NCBI GenBank assembly: GCA_044507695.1
Contig: JBIQJD010000005.1
Location: 186,001 to 250,000, forward strand
Length of the DNA: 64,000 nt
Source: JBIQJD01 sp044507695
GTDB taxonomy: Bacteria > Bacteroidota > Ignavibacteria > Ignavibacteriales > Ignavibacteriaceae
Reading direction: 5' to 3'
The translations under genes and the position numbers were made by a program. The first letter of the stretch is position 1; each line of letters opens with the position of its first letter. This document shows, in pieces, positions 9,209-17,728 of the stretch. The notes under the pieces are model-generated. The model searched no databases. It saw only the letters and a program-made list of their open reading frames with translations, and had not been told where the DNA came from.

Positions 9209-9242
9209 TCAAACCCAATTTCTTAATTGAAGTTGGGTTTGA
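9209..9242. terminator. Bidirectional hairpin between convergent genes
   Basis: TCAAACCCAA (9209-9218) pairs perfectly with TTGGGTTTGA (9233-9242). It begins 9 bases after the dehydrogenase stop and ends 7 bases before the stop of the opposing gene, so it can serve both. A T tract is weak on either side. Confidence 0.55.
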
Positions 9243-9249
9243 AGATAAC

Positions 9250-10008
9250 TCAAACATACTTCACTTCTATAATATCATTTATTAATCCGTGGAAGTATGG
9301 CAAACGCAGCAGCTGTTCTAATCCTTCAACATCCTGCTCATCAAAAGAAGTTATTACAGAAGAAAAATTGTTTTTAAAATATTCTTTTGCAGTATCTGAA
9401 AATGTTTCCCCAAATTGACCATTCTCCACAGAATTAATTACTGCTTCACCAATGTTCTCAAAAAATGGTTGAATTTTTTTTAATGATTCTTCATTTACTG
9501 CTGCAAAAACATAATTAACGTAAGGCAGGTTTAGATTCTCAATCATTTCTTCTGCAAGGCTCACACCGTTTACAAAAATATCTCCGGTAAAATTCTGATC
9601 TCCTGCAAGAATAAAATTTTTATTAGAAAAATTATTATCAGTCATCAGGTGTATGTTAACAGCAGAATCATATAATTCTTTAAATAATATTTTACAGAGA
9701 AGAACTTCTTGTGAAGAAACATCTCCGGTCAGATAAACATCATTTAATTCTCTCTGCTGCTTTGCATTATAATAGATGTAACTATTACAAAGTGCACCTT
9801 CGAATGACAAGCCAAATTTACGGGAGATAAATAAATCTTTATGATTTATTAAATCCATTGCGGGAATCAGTGCAGCAGAATCCGGGTTCTTTAATAATTC
9901 TGCCGATAGCTGAGCCGAAGGAAAGAATGAAAACTCAGGTGATAATTCATCCGGAATATTATCAGCAATTAATTTTGAGAACACGTTTTGGGGGAATATT
10001 AATTTCAT
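9250..10008 (-). CDS. Hypothetical protein, possibly MqnA-like (periplasmic-binding fold)
   Basis: This is a 252-residue protein without an obvious signal peptide. The segment around residues 28-70 (SAELLKNPDSAALIPAMDLI, then GALCNSYIYY) resembles MqnA/MqnD menaquinone-pathway enzymes and other type-II binding-fold proteins, where a short loop reports 'is this a site' and a beta strand follows. The C-terminal half has ENIGEAVINSVENG and a helix-rich end. The resemblance is weak and I cannot name a substrate. The gene is minus strand, immediately downstream of the rplS terminator, and faces the dehydrogenase gene convergently. It is probably a real gene, because it is a long open frame with a normal composition. 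Confidence 0.6.
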   Translation of the reverse strand: MKLIFPQNVFSKLIADNIPDELSPEFSFFPSAQLSAELLKNPDSAALIPAMDLINHKDLFISRKFGLSFEGALCNSYIYYNAKQQRELNDVYLTGDVSSQEVLLCKILFKELYDSAVNIHLMTDNNFSNKNFILAGDQNFTGDIFVNGVSLAEEMIENLNLPYVNYVFAAVNEESLKKIQPFFENIGEAVINSVENGQFGETFSDTAKEYFKNNFSSVITSFDEQDVEGLEQLLRLPYFHGLINDIIEVKYV

Positions 10009-10009
10009 A

Positions 10010-10037
10010 AAAATAAAAAAGGCGTATGTTCTACGCC
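10010..10037 (-). terminator. Intrinsic terminator of the rplS transcript
   Basis: On the minus strand GGCGTA (10037-10032) pairs with TACGCC (10026-10021) across a 5-base loop and runs into a T-rich tract (10020-10011). It lies 27 bases after the rplS stop and only a few bases before the ATG of the next gene. Confidence 0.85.
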
Positions 10038-10064
10038 TCCGAAATAAAATAGATCAAATAAAAA

Positions 10065-10403
10065 TTATTTTGTTTTAATTCTTGCAGCTTTACCGGAAAG
10101 ATTTCTCAAATAGTAAAGTTTTGCTCTTCTAACATTACCCTGTTTAAGAAGCTCAATCTTGGCAATCTTTGGTGAATTGAAAGGAAAGATTCTCTCAACA
10201 CCAACACCGCTTGATAATTTTCTAACTGTAAAAGTTTTGTTTGAGCCGTTGCCCCTGATGTTTATTACATCACCTTCAAAAGGCTGAATTCTTTCTTTAT
10301 CACCTTCAATAACTCTAACATGAACTTTAATATGATCGCCAGGATTAAATGCCGGCAGATCAGTTCTTTTTTGATCGGGCAATATGTTATTAATATCAAT
10401 CAT
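10065..10403 (-). CDS. rplS: 50S ribosomal protein L19
   Basis: This 112-residue large-subunit protein sits at the 30S-50S interface. Full-length similarity includes FNPGDHIKVHVRVIEG, RIQPFEGDVI, FTVRKLSSGVGVERIFP and RRAKLYYLRNLSGKAARI. The length is normal for L19 (110-120). Its start overlaps the end of trmD by 8 bases, implying translational coupling, and a strong intrinsic terminator follows it. The rimM-trmD-rplS order is standard in bacteria. Confidence 0.97.
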   Translation of the reverse strand: MIDINNILPDQKRTDLPAFNPGDHIKVHVRVIEGDKERIQPFEGDVINIRGNGSNKTFTVRKLSSGVGVERIFPFNSPKIAKIELLKQGNVRRAKLYYLRNLSGKAARIKTK

Positions 10404-11094
10404 TTTCTTCTCCGCTCTTTAAGTTATATTTTTTCCATTTTTCTGTTAAAATTTTTGATTGTTCTTCCTTCCATTTCCTTATTTCTTTTTCATTTCCTGA
10501 AAGAAGAACCTGTGGCACTCTCATTCCTCGGTAAACGGCAGGCCTTGTATAATGAGGCGCTTCAATTTTTTCACCATCCTGAAAAGAATCATCAAGTGCT
10601 GAACCGCTGTCATTCAAAACCCCGGGAATTAATCTTACAACCGCATCAATAATAAGCAGTGCCGGCAGTTCACCTCCGGTCAGAACAAAATTTCCAATCG
10701 ATATTTCATCGGTTGCAAATTTTTCTCTGACCCGGTCGTCAATCTCTTTATAGTGGCCTGCAACGAGAATTATATTTTCAGAAAGGGATAATCTGTTTGC
10801 TTCTCTCTGATTAAATACTTTTCCCTTTGGAGTTAAAAAAATAATGTTGTTATAATTTCGTTCGCTCTGCAGTTTTTCAATACATTCAAAGAACGGTTCG
10901 GGTTTCATCACCATTCCGGCACCGCCGCCAAAAGGTTTATCATCAATCTGCTTGTGTTTATTAAAAGCATAATCACGCAGATTATGAATGAAGATTTGAA
11001 CCTTGCCTTTATCCTGCGCACGTTGAATTATACTTGTATTAAGCGGGCTCAGCAGCAAATCGGGCACAGCGGATATTATATCAAATCTCATCAT
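10396..11094 (-). CDS. trmD: tRNA (guanine-37-N1)-methyltransferase
   Basis: This 232-residue SPOUT-class enzyme methylates G37 next to the anticodon, preventing frameshifts. Motifs include DDKPFGGGAGMVMKPEP, the trefoil-knot segments VAGHYKEIDDRV and IGNFVLTGGELPAL, and a C-terminal PHYTRP with VPQVLLSGNEKEI. The start overlaps the end of rimM by 14 bases; a second in-frame ATG follows directly and would give the usual MRFDI start. It belongs to the rpsP-khpA-rimM-trmD-rplS group. Confidence 0.97.
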   Translation of the reverse strand: MMRFDIISAVPDLLLSPLNTSIIQRAQDKGKVQIFIHNLRDYAFNKHKQIDDKPFGGGAGMVMKPEPFFECIEKLQSERNYNNIIFLTPKGKVFNQREANRLSLSENIILVAGHYKEIDDRVREKFATDEISIGNFVLTGGELPALLIIDAVVRLIPGVLNDSGSALDDSFQDGEKIEAPHYTRPAVYRGMRVPQVLLSGNEKEIRKWKEEQSKILTEKWKKYNLKSGEEND

Positions 11095-11599
11095 CTTCGT
11101 ATAAATCTTTATCCGGGTTAAGAATTAAAATTTTTTCTGCCGGATTAAAACTAAGAATAAATTCTTTAACAGCCGGAATCAGGATTTCCCTGTTCTGCAT
11201 ATCATGAACAACATAAACATCATTTGCAGGCAGTGTAAGAACATCCACTATTTTTCCAAACTCAACATTATTTCTAAGAACTTTGCTTCCGATAAGATCA
11301 TGAATAAAAAAATGATCAGCAGGAAGATTTACAGAATCTTCACTGCTGATAAAAATTTCCTTATCAAGAAGAATCCGGACATCATTTTCACTATCAAAGT
11401 TTATAAACTTAATAATGAAAAAATTTTTAACACGTTTTACATCTTCAACAACAAACTCTTTTTTATTCCCGAAAAAATCGATATAAACTTTTCTGAGTTT
11501 AAAGAAGCGATCGGGAAAATCAGAAAAAGAAGTTATTCTTACAAATCCTTTATTGCCATAAACAGAATCAATTTTGGCAATCAGGAAGTAATCAATCAA
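11081..11599 (-). CDS. rimM: Ribosome maturation factor RimM
   Basis: This 172-residue protein assists late 30S assembly at the S19 region. The N-terminal RimM domain carries KIDSVYGNKGFVRITSFSDF, and the C-terminal PRC-barrel-like part carries DLIGSKVL and REILIPAVKEFI. It is 22 bases after khpA and overlaps trmD. Sequence is rather divergent (rich in F, I, N) but length, order and the GxxG-VRI segment support it. Confidence 0.93.
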   Translation of the reverse strand: MIDYFLIAKIDSVYGNKGFVRITSFSDFPDRFFKLRKVYIDFFGNKKEFVVEDVKRVKNFFIIKFINFDSENDVRILLDKEIFISSEDSVNLPADHFFIHDLIGSKVLRNNVEFGKIVDVLTLPANDVYVVHDMQNREILIPAVKEFILSFNPAEKILILNPDKDLYEDDEI

Positions 11600-11621
11600 G
11601 ATTTAAAAATAATCCTATGCT

Positions 11622-11855
11622 TTAATCCAAAATTTCTAAAATAGCTCTCTTGCCCTCTTTAGCGGCAACAGCAGTAAGCAAGGTTCTCATTGCCTGAGCA
11701 GTTTTACCTTGCTTGCCAATAACTTTCCCCACATCATCAGGTTGAACTTTAAGAGAAAGCACCACCTTATTATCTTCACCAGGTCTTTCTTCAATAGTTA
11801 CACTATCGGGATTATCCACGAGGTGTTTGGCAATAAATTCGATGAATTCTTTCAT
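11622..11855 (-). CDS. khpA: KH-domain RNA-binding protein
   Basis: This 77-residue protein is a single KH domain with the GxxG loop seen in VIGKQGKTAQAMRTLL. It corresponds to KhpA/YlqC, which in Gram-positives binds RNA together with KhpB. It sits between rpsP and rimM, its usual place. The GAGG/AGGAGG-like sequence just before the ATG (AGGAGGCTTC) is a strong ribosome binding site. Confidence 0.93.
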   Translation of the reverse strand: MKEFIEFIAKHLVDNPDSVTIEERPGEDNKVVLSLKVQPDDVGKVIGKQGKTAQAMRTLLTAVAAKEGKRAILEILD

Positions 11856-11938
11856 AGAAAGAAGCCTCCTATAATTAAAGCACGGGAGCTTTAGAAATTA
11901 TGTACGGAGAAACGCCCTGATTAAAGAAAATGATTCTT

Positions 11939-12397
11939 TTATTCAGCAGTGTTTTCTTCAGAAGCAGCGCCCTTTACTTCTGCTGTACTGTCAGACTTTT
12001 CTTCTTCTCTGGCTTTTTCATCTGCTGCAGCCTTAACTGCCGGCTGCTTTTTTGCATTGCCTCTCTGTGCCTTAGCTTCGTGTAGCTTCGCCCAATTTTC
12101 TAATTCAGTTTGTATCCTTTCTTCAGAAAAACCTCTGCGGATCATATCTTGCTTTAACAGAATTCCTTTTTTACTTAAAAGACTTTTTACAGTATCTGTA
12201 GGCTGTGCGCCGGCATTAAGCCAGTACAAAGCTCTGTCTTCTTTTATTTCAATTGTGTAAGGATCGGTTAAAGGATTATATAATCCTATTGCTTCAAGGA
12301 ATTTTCCATCTCGGGGAGATCTGGAATCAGCCGCTACAACTTTGTAAACAGGCTGTTTCTTCTTTCCCATTCTCCTTAATCTTAACTTAACTGCCAA
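11939..12397 (-). CDS. rpsP: 30S ribosomal protein S16 with C-terminal extension
   Basis: The first 85 residues are a clear S16 (VKLRLRRMGKKKQPVYKVV, then FLEAIGLYNPLTDPYTI and RALYWLNAGAQPTDTV). The protein continues to 152 residues, about 60 longer than the E. coli protein (82). The tail is rich in A, K, E and S and looks disordered. Such extensions are common in Bacteroidota. It heads the khpA-rimM-trmD-rplS string and follows ffh by 26 bases. Confidence 0.96.
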   Translation of the reverse strand: MAVKLRLRRMGKKKQPVYKVVAADSRSPRDGKFLEAIGLYNPLTDPYTIEIKEDRALYWLNAGAQPTDTVKSLLSKKGILLKQDMIRRGFSEERIQTELENWAKLHEAKAQRGNAKKQPAVKAAADEKAREEEKSDSTAEVKGAASEENTAE

Positions 12398-12423
12398 TTA
12401 TTTTGAACCTCCAAATTAACGAA

Positions 12424-13752
12424 TCAATTTAACTTTAAATTTTTAAACATAGAATTAGCAAACCCGCCTTTTTGATTCAGTTTCCGCATCATGGTTTGCA
12501 TTTCACCAAACTGTTTTATCAAGCGGTTTACATCCTGTATTGTTGTACCGCTTCCGCGCGCAATTCTCATGCGTCTGCTTCCATTAAGAATTTTTGGTGT
12601 AGAACGTTCTTTTTTTGTCATCGAATTTATTATCGCTTCTACTTTTATAAGAGCTTTATCATCAACCTGAGCATTTTTTAACTGAGAGCTTAACCCGGGA
12701 ATCATTCCCAGCAGTGAGGATAAAGACCCCATTTTCTTAATTGCTTTAATTTGCTTAAGAAAATCCTCAAAATCAAATTTATTTTTGCGTAGTTTTTCCT
12801 CTAATCTTTCGGCCTCTGTTTCATCAAAGGTTTGCTGAGCCTTTTCAACAAGTGAAACAATATCACCTTTTCCAAGTATTCTGGATGCAAGTCTCTCAGG
12901 ATGAAAAACTTCCAGAGCATTCAGCTTTTCACCGTTACTTATAAACTTTATCGGTTTTCCAACTACTGCTCTAATGGATAAAGCCGCGCCGCCGCGGGCA
13001 TCACCATCAAGTTTGGTAAGAACAATTCCATCATAATTAACGCGTTCATTAAAAGCTTTTGCTGAATTTACAGCATCCTGTCCGGTCATTGAATCAACAA
13101 CAAATAAAGTTTCTGTTGCTTTTATTAATTCTTTAATTGAAGCAACTTCATTCATCATATCTTCATCAACATGAAGCCTGCCTGCTGTATCAATTATTAA
13201 GGTATTAAAGCTTTTTTCTTTTGCATGAGCCAAAGCATCTGCTGCAGTTTTTTCAGCATTTTTTTCATCCAGTGAAAAAACCGGAATATTTATCTGAGCA
13301 CCAAGTGTTTTTAATTGCTCAATTGCTGCCGGTCTGTAAACATCAGCAGCAGCTAAAAGTACCTTTCTGCCATTTTCACTTAATCTTTTTGCAAGCTTTG
13401 CAGAAAAAGTAGTTTTACCGGAACCCTGCAGCCCAACAATTAAAATTGTGGTAATTCCGGAACCATTAATTTTTATTTCTGTATGCTCGCCGCCTAAAAG
13501 AACAACGAGTTCATCATAGATAATTTTAGTAATCAGTTGAGCCGGAGTAATTGAAGTAAGAACTTCAGTTCCCAGGGCTTTAGCCGAAACATTATCGATG
13601 AACTCTTTAGCAACTTTATAATTAACATCAGCATCTAAAAGAACGCGTCTGATCTCTCTAAGAGTATCCGAAATATTTTTTTCAGTAAGCTTGCCCTGTC
13701 CGCGAATTTTCTTTAATGAGGTTTCAAGCTTAAGTGTTAATTCTTCTAACAT
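12424..13752 (-). CDS. ffh: Signal recognition particle protein Ffh
   Basis: This 442-residue GTPase binds 4.5S RNA and signal sequences of nascent membrane proteins, delivering them to FtsY. Domains in order: helical N domain (1-90), GTPase G domain with GLQGSGKTTFSAKLA, DTAGRLH and TKLDGDARGGA, and the methionine-rich M domain from about 310 (GMIPGL, RRMRIARGSGTTIQDVNRLI, then MQTMMRKL). Length is typical. It lies between atpG (68 bases upstream) and rpsP. Confidence 0.97.
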   Translation of the reverse strand: MLEELTLKLETSLKKIRGQGKLTEKNISDTLREIRRVLLDADVNYKVAKEFIDNVSAKALGTEVLTSITPAQLITKIIYDELVVLLGGEHTEIKINGSGITTILIVGLQGSGKTTFSAKLAKRLSENGRKVLLAAADVYRPAAIEQLKTLGAQINIPVFSLDEKNAEKTAADALAHAKEKSFNTLIIDTAGRLHVDEDMMNEVASIKELIKATETLFVVDSMTGQDAVNSAKAFNERVNYDGIVLTKLDGDARGGAALSIRAVVGKPIKFISNGEKLNALEVFHPERLASRILGKGDIVSLVEKAQQTFDETEAERLEEKLRKNKFDFEDFLKQIKAIKKMGSLSSLLGMIPGLSSQLKNAQVDDKALIKVEAIINSMTKKERSTPKILNGSRRMRIARGSGTTIQDVNRLIKQFGEMQTMMRKLNQKGGFANSMFKNLKLN

Positions 13753-13771
13753 TTTATAAAATCAATTCCGG

Positions 13772-13796
13772 TTTATGCCAAGCATAAAGTTTTTTA
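13772..13796 (+). terminator. Hairpin between atpG and ffh, with T tract on the plus side
   Basis: TTTATGC (13772-13778) pairs perfectly with GCATAAA (13782-13788) around a 3-base loop, and GTTTTTTA follows on the plus strand. Both flanking genes are on the minus strand, so if it works it stops antisense transcription; on the minus strand there is no T tract. Confidence 0.3.
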
Positions 13797-13820
13797 CAAT
13801 AAAAACTTCTAATCTCTGTA

Positions 13821-14693
13821 TTAACCTTCCTTCAAAGCGTTTGCGCCTGAAACTATTTCAAGAATTTCTTTGGTAATAGAAGCTTGTCTTTCCCTGTTAT
13901 ATTTTAATTTTAAAGTACGGATTAATTCTTTTGCATTTGTAGTAGCGTTATCCATAGCGGTCATCCGTGCACCCAATTCAGAAGCATTTGACTCAAGCAG
14001 AATTCTCCACATTTGGGCATTCAGATGTTTTGGCAGCAGGTAATTGAGGATATGTTTCTGATCAGGTTCATAAATAAAATTAGTCCCGGCTTTATCATCT
14101 TTTCCTGTTTCAGCAGTAATTGGAATGGGAAGGAATTGTTCTACAACAATTTTCTGCTGAATGATTGATTTAAACTCATTGTAGATAATTACAACTTTAT
14201 CAAATGTACCATCAAGATATTTTTTTATTAATTCATTTGTAAGATTAAAAGCATCTTCGTATTTCAGTGCAGAAAATAATCCGGTTCTTTTTCCGGCAAC
14301 ATTATAATCTCTGCGGGAGAAGAAATCCAGACTTTTTTTGCCAACACAAAAAACATGCACATTGGCACTGTTCACATCTTCATTTATATATCTAACAGCT
14401 TCTTTAATCAGATTTGTATTGAAGGCTCCGCATAATCCTCTATCAGATGTAACAGTAACAAGTGCAATATTTTTTACTTCCCTCGGCACAACAAATGGAT
14501 TGGAAGCAACATCTTCATCGGTAATCAAATGATTTAACAGAGAAGATATTTTTCTTGCAAAAGGGCGGGCATTAATAATTGCTTCCTGAGCTCTTCTTAA
14601 TTTAGCAGCAGCTACCATTTTCATTGCCTTGGTAATCTGCTGGGTGCTCTGAACTCCCTTTATTCTGTTCTTTATGTCTCTTAAAGTTGCCAT
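13821..14693 (-). CDS. atpG: F1 ATP synthase subunit gamma
   Basis: This 290-residue central-shaft subunit couples rotation of the c-ring to catalysis. Diagnostic ends are present: N-terminal MATLRDIKNRIKGVQSTQQI and TKAMKMVAAAKLRRAQ, the SDRGLCGAFNTN segment near 90, and C-terminal ELGARMTAMDNATTNAKELI. Length is normal. It starts 5 bases after the atpA stop. It is the last atp gene of this locus; no beta or epsilon gene follows, and ffh comes next. Confidence 0.97.
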   Translation of the reverse strand: MATLRDIKNRIKGVQSTQQITKAMKMVAAAKLRRAQEAIINARPFARKISSLLNHLITDEDVASNPFVVPREVKNIALVTVTSDRGLCGAFNTNLIKEAVRYINEDVNSANVHVFCVGKKSLDFFSRRDYNVAGKRTGLFSALKYEDAFNLTNELIKKYLDGTFDKVVIIYNEFKSIIQQKIVVEQFLPIPITAETGKDDKAGTNFIYEPDQKHILNYLLPKHLNAQMWRILLESNASELGARMTAMDNATTNAKELIRTLKLKYNRERQASITKEILEIVSGANALKEG

Positions 14694-14698
14694 TTATT

Positions 14699-16249
14699 TT
14701 ATACTGCAGCTTTGAAGGTTGCGGAGAATTCTTCTGCTGCTTTCTTAATCTGAGCAATTACTTCATCACTCAGCTGCTTTTCTTTTTTAATGGTTTCAAA
14801 TATTGAGTTATTTTTTACTTCAATAAATTCTAGAATTTCTTTTTCAAATCTCTTAACTTCTTTAACAGGAATATCATCCAGATAACCATTAGTTCCGAGA
14901 TAGATTGCGACAACTTGTTTCTCTACAGGTACAGGTGAATATTGTCCCTGTTTAAGCAGTTCAACAAGACGTGCACCTCTTGCTAAAGTTTTTTGTGTTG
15001 CTTTATCAAGATCAGAACCAAATTTAGCGAAAGCTTCCAGTTCTCTATATTGTGCAAGATCAAGTTTTAACGTACCCGCAACTTTTTTCATTGCTTTTAT
15101 CTGAGCATTACCGCCCACACGTGAAACTGAGATACCAACATTAATTGCAGGTCTTACACCGGCATTAAATAAGTTCGATTCAAGATAAATCTGTCCATCA
15201 GTAATTGAAATAACGTTTGTAGGAATATATGCCGAAACATCTCCCTGCTGTGTTTCAATAACAGGAAGAGCAGTTAAACTTCCGCCGCCAAGATCATCAC
15301 TTAATTTTGATGCTCTTTCCAATAATCTTGAGTGGAGATAAAATACATCACCGGGATAAGCTTCACGTCCGGGAGGTCTTCTTAACAATAATGAAAGTTC
15401 ACGGTAAGCGGCAGCTTGTTTTGATAAATCATCATAAATTACAAGAGCATGTCTTCCGCTGTCACGGAAATATTCTCCCAGGGTTGCACCAGCATATGGT
15501 GCAATGAATTGAAGCGGAGCCGGATCAGTAGCTGAAGCAGAAATCACTGTTGTATAAGCCATTGCATCATTTTCCTGCAGTCTTGCAACAACCTGAGCAA
15601 CAGTTGAACTTTTTTGACCCACAGCGACGTAAATACAGTAAACAGGATTGATGCCTAATTTCTTAGCTTCTTCTGTATGAGTATATTTTTGATTGATAAT
15701 CGTATCAACTGCTACGGCAGTTTTTCCGGTCTGTCTGTCTCCAATAATTAATTCTCTCTGTCCTCTTCCAATCGGAATCATTGCATCAATAGCTGTTATA
15801 CCAGTTTGAAGAGGTTCTTTAACTGGCTGTCGCTGAACAACACCAAGAGCTTTTCTTTCAATCGGCAAAAATTTATCAGTTGAAATTGCGCCTTTGCCAT
15901 CAAGCGGATTACCGAGAGGATTGATTACACGCCCGAGCATTTCTTCACCAACAGGCATTGAAGCAACTCTCTTGGTTCTTTTTACTATATCGCCTTCTTT
16001 AATTAAGGTATAATCACCAAAGATAACACAGCCAACGCTGTCTTCTTCAAGGTTAAGAACCATTCCGAATACATTATTCGGAAATTCTACAAGTTCACTG
16101 GCCATGACTTTAGAAAGCCCGTAAACACGTGCAATTCCATCTCCAACCTGAAGAACGGTTCCAACATCATAAACATCTACTTCGTTTTCATAGCCTGATA
16201 ATTGCTTTCTAAGTATCGCCGATATTTCATCTGGTCTTACTTCAGCCAT
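14699..16249 (-). CDS. atpA: F1 ATP synthase subunit alpha
   Basis: This 516-residue non-catalytic nucleotide-binding subunit of F1 shows P-loop GDRQTGKTAVAVD near 171, the DDLSKQAAAYRELSLLL segment and the alpha/beta signature PGREAYPGDVFYLHSRLLER near 340. N-terminal barrel begins with VGDGIARVYGL. It sits between atpH (69 bases upstream) and atpG (5 bases downstream). Full length and no missing motif. Confidence 0.98.
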   Translation of the reverse strand: MAEVRPDEISAILRKQLSGYENEVDVYDVGTVLQVGDGIARVYGLSKVMASELVEFPNNVFGMVLNLEEDSVGCVIFGDYTLIKEGDIVKRTKRVASMPVGEEMLGRVINPLGNPLDGKGAISTDKFLPIERKALGVVQRQPVKEPLQTGITAIDAMIPIGRGQRELIIGDRQTGKTAVAVDTIINQKYTHTEEAKKLGINPVYCIYVAVGQKSSTVAQVVARLQENDAMAYTTVISASATDPAPLQFIAPYAGATLGEYFRDSGRHALVIYDDLSKQAAAYRELSLLLRRPPGREAYPGDVFYLHSRLLERASKLSDDLGGGSLTALPVIETQQGDVSAYIPTNVISITDGQIYLESNLFNAGVRPAINVGISVSRVGGNAQIKAMKKVAGTLKLDLAQYRELEAFAKFGSDLDKATQKTLARGARLVELLKQGQYSPVPVEKQVVAIYLGTNGYLDDIPVKEVKRFEKEILEFIEVKNNSIFETIKKEKQLSDEVIAQIKKAAEEFSATFKAAV

Positions 16250-16318
16250 TTTAATTCCTTCTTATTCTTTTTTCACTTCTGCAGAATAAATCTGCCGATT
16301 TTTAAATTCAGTGCAGTG

Positions 16319-16873
16319 CTAGTTGAGAGAAAGACTGCCTGCAACAAATTGTTTTTTTAATATATCCAGTTGATGCTTTATTGAAGCATCATAAACTGTA
16401 TCTTCAACGCGGGCAACAAAGCCGCCAATGATTGATTTATCAATTGAAAATCTGAATCTAACTTTTCTATTCAGTAAAGATTCAAATTTATTTCTTAATT
16501 GATTTACCTGTTCTTCATTAAATTCTTCTGCTGATATTACATCAACTGAAACGATGCCAAGTTTCTGATCTTTAAGCAAAAGAAATTTTTCAATTATATC
16601 AGGTATAAACTCTTCCCTGTTTTTTGATACTACAAACAATAAAAAATTAAGTGAATCCTCACTGATTTTTCCTTTAAAGATTTCTTCAATAACAGAACTT
16701 TTAACCTTTGGTTTAACAACCGGACTTTGAAGCATAAGCCTGAGATTGTTATTCGCTTTAATAACGGAAGAAACAAATTCCATATCACCTGAAATTTTAT
16801 CAAGATTATTTTTGTCTTCCGCCATTCCAAGCAGTGAAGTTGCGTATCTCTGTGAAACCTTATAATCAGCCAT
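16319..16873 (-). CDS. atpH: F1 ATP synthase subunit delta
   Basis: This 184-residue peripheral-stalk subunit joins the b-dimer to the top of F1. The N-terminal helical domain starts with RYATSLLGMAED, and the C-terminal part carries the family end FRFSIDKSIIGGFVARVEDTV. Its ATG is 2 bases after the atpF stop, suggesting coupled translation. The sequence is divergent as usual for delta; gene order makes the call firm. Confidence 0.94.
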   Translation of the reverse strand: MADYKVSQRYATSLLGMAEDKNNLDKISGDMEFVSSVIKANNNLRLMLQSPVVKPKVKSSVIEEIFKGKISEDSLNFLLFVVSKNREEFIPDIIEKFLLLKDQKLGIVSVDVISAEEFNEEQVNQLRNKFESLLNRKVRFRFSIDKSIIGGFVARVEDTVYDASIKHQLDILKKQFVAGSLSLN

Positions 16874-16875
16874 TA

Positions 16876-17418
16876 TCAGTTTGTTGTAATATCACTTATA
16901 TATTTATTAACTATCTTTTTCTGTGTTTCTTTATTCAGATTTTCCTGCAGAATTTTTTCAGCAGCAGAAATTGCAATCTCAGCTACATGTTCCTTAAGTT
17001 CGCTGAAAGCAGATTCTTTCTGGCGTTCAATCTCAGCAGTTGCATCTGAAATAATTTTTTGAGCCTGCTCTTTACTATCATTAAGCATCTGTTCTTTTAA
17101 CTTTTCAGCATATTGTCTGCTCTGTTCAATTATCTGTCTTGCTTCTTCTTCAGCTTTAGCAAGATTTGCCTGATTTTCATTCAAAACTTTTTGAGCTTCT
17201 TCTTTTGCTCTTTCGGCTTTTTCAAGAGATTCTTTAATTGCAGTCTCTCTTTGATCAAGCGCTGTAAGAATCGGCTTCCAGGCAACTTTTTTAAGAATAA
17301 GAAGAAGAATGATAAAAGTAATAATTGTCCAGACTATCAATCCCGGGTTCACATCAAGCAGTGTTCCGCCGCCTTCGGGTGAAAGTGCTAACAAACCTAT
17401 TATCAAATCAGCAAGCAT
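16876..17418 (-). CDS. atpF: F0 ATP synthase subunit b
   Basis: This 180-residue peripheral-stalk protein has one N-terminal membrane segment (about residues 28-47, GLIVWTIITFIILLLILKKV), followed by WKPILTALDQRE and a long charged helix with heptad character for dimerisation. ATG at 17418 is preceded by AGGAAA. It lies between atpE and atpH in the standard order. Only one b gene is present here. Confidence 0.95.
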   Translation of the reverse strand: MLADLIIGLLALSPEGGGTLLDVNPGLIVWTIITFIILLLILKKVAWKPILTALDQRETAIKESLEKAERAKEEAQKVLNENQANLAKAEEEARQIIEQSRQYAEKLKEQMLNDSKEQAQKIISDATAEIERQKESAFSELKEHVAEIAISAAEKILQENLNKETQKKIVNKYISDITTN

Positions 17419-17468
17419 ACTATTTCCTGTGTTTAAAAAATTCAGGAGCGATTTACACTCCTATTAAA

Positions 17469-17690
17469 TTAAGCTTTAAGTGCTAATAAGATACAAATTA
17501 CCAATCCGAAGAAGGACATACCTTCAATAAGGGCTGCAGCAATAATCATTGAAGTTCTTATTGCACCAGCAGCTTCCGGCTGTCTTCCTGAAGCTTCCAT
17601 AGCTGAGCTTGCAAGTTTACCTATACCAAGGCCGCCGCCTATTACTGTTAAACCTGCGCCGATACCGGCTGCTAACCATGCTAAATCCAT
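17469..17690 (-). CDS. atpE: F0 ATP synthase subunit c
   Basis: This 73-residue hairpin of two membrane helices forms the rotor ring. Helix 1 is glycine-rich (GAGLTVIGGGLGIG), the polar loop is RQPEA, and helix 2 has the ion-binding carboxylate E56 in AALIEGMSFFG. The residue after E56 is G and no Q is in the helix-1 ion site, so the ring is probably proton-driven rather than sodium-driven (inference from known sodium-type c subunits). Confidence 0.96.
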   Translation of the reverse strand: MDLAWLAAGIGAGLTVIGGGLGIGKLASSAMEASGRQPEAAGAIRTSMIIAAALIEGMSFFGLVICILLALKA

Positions 17691-17728
17691 TATATCTCCT
17701 TTATATTTTTTGTTTTAATTGATAAAAA

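Noticed and set aside
13772..13796. Terminator of atpG
   Set aside because: The T tract is on the plus strand while atpG is on the minus strand; kept only as a low-confidence hairpin.
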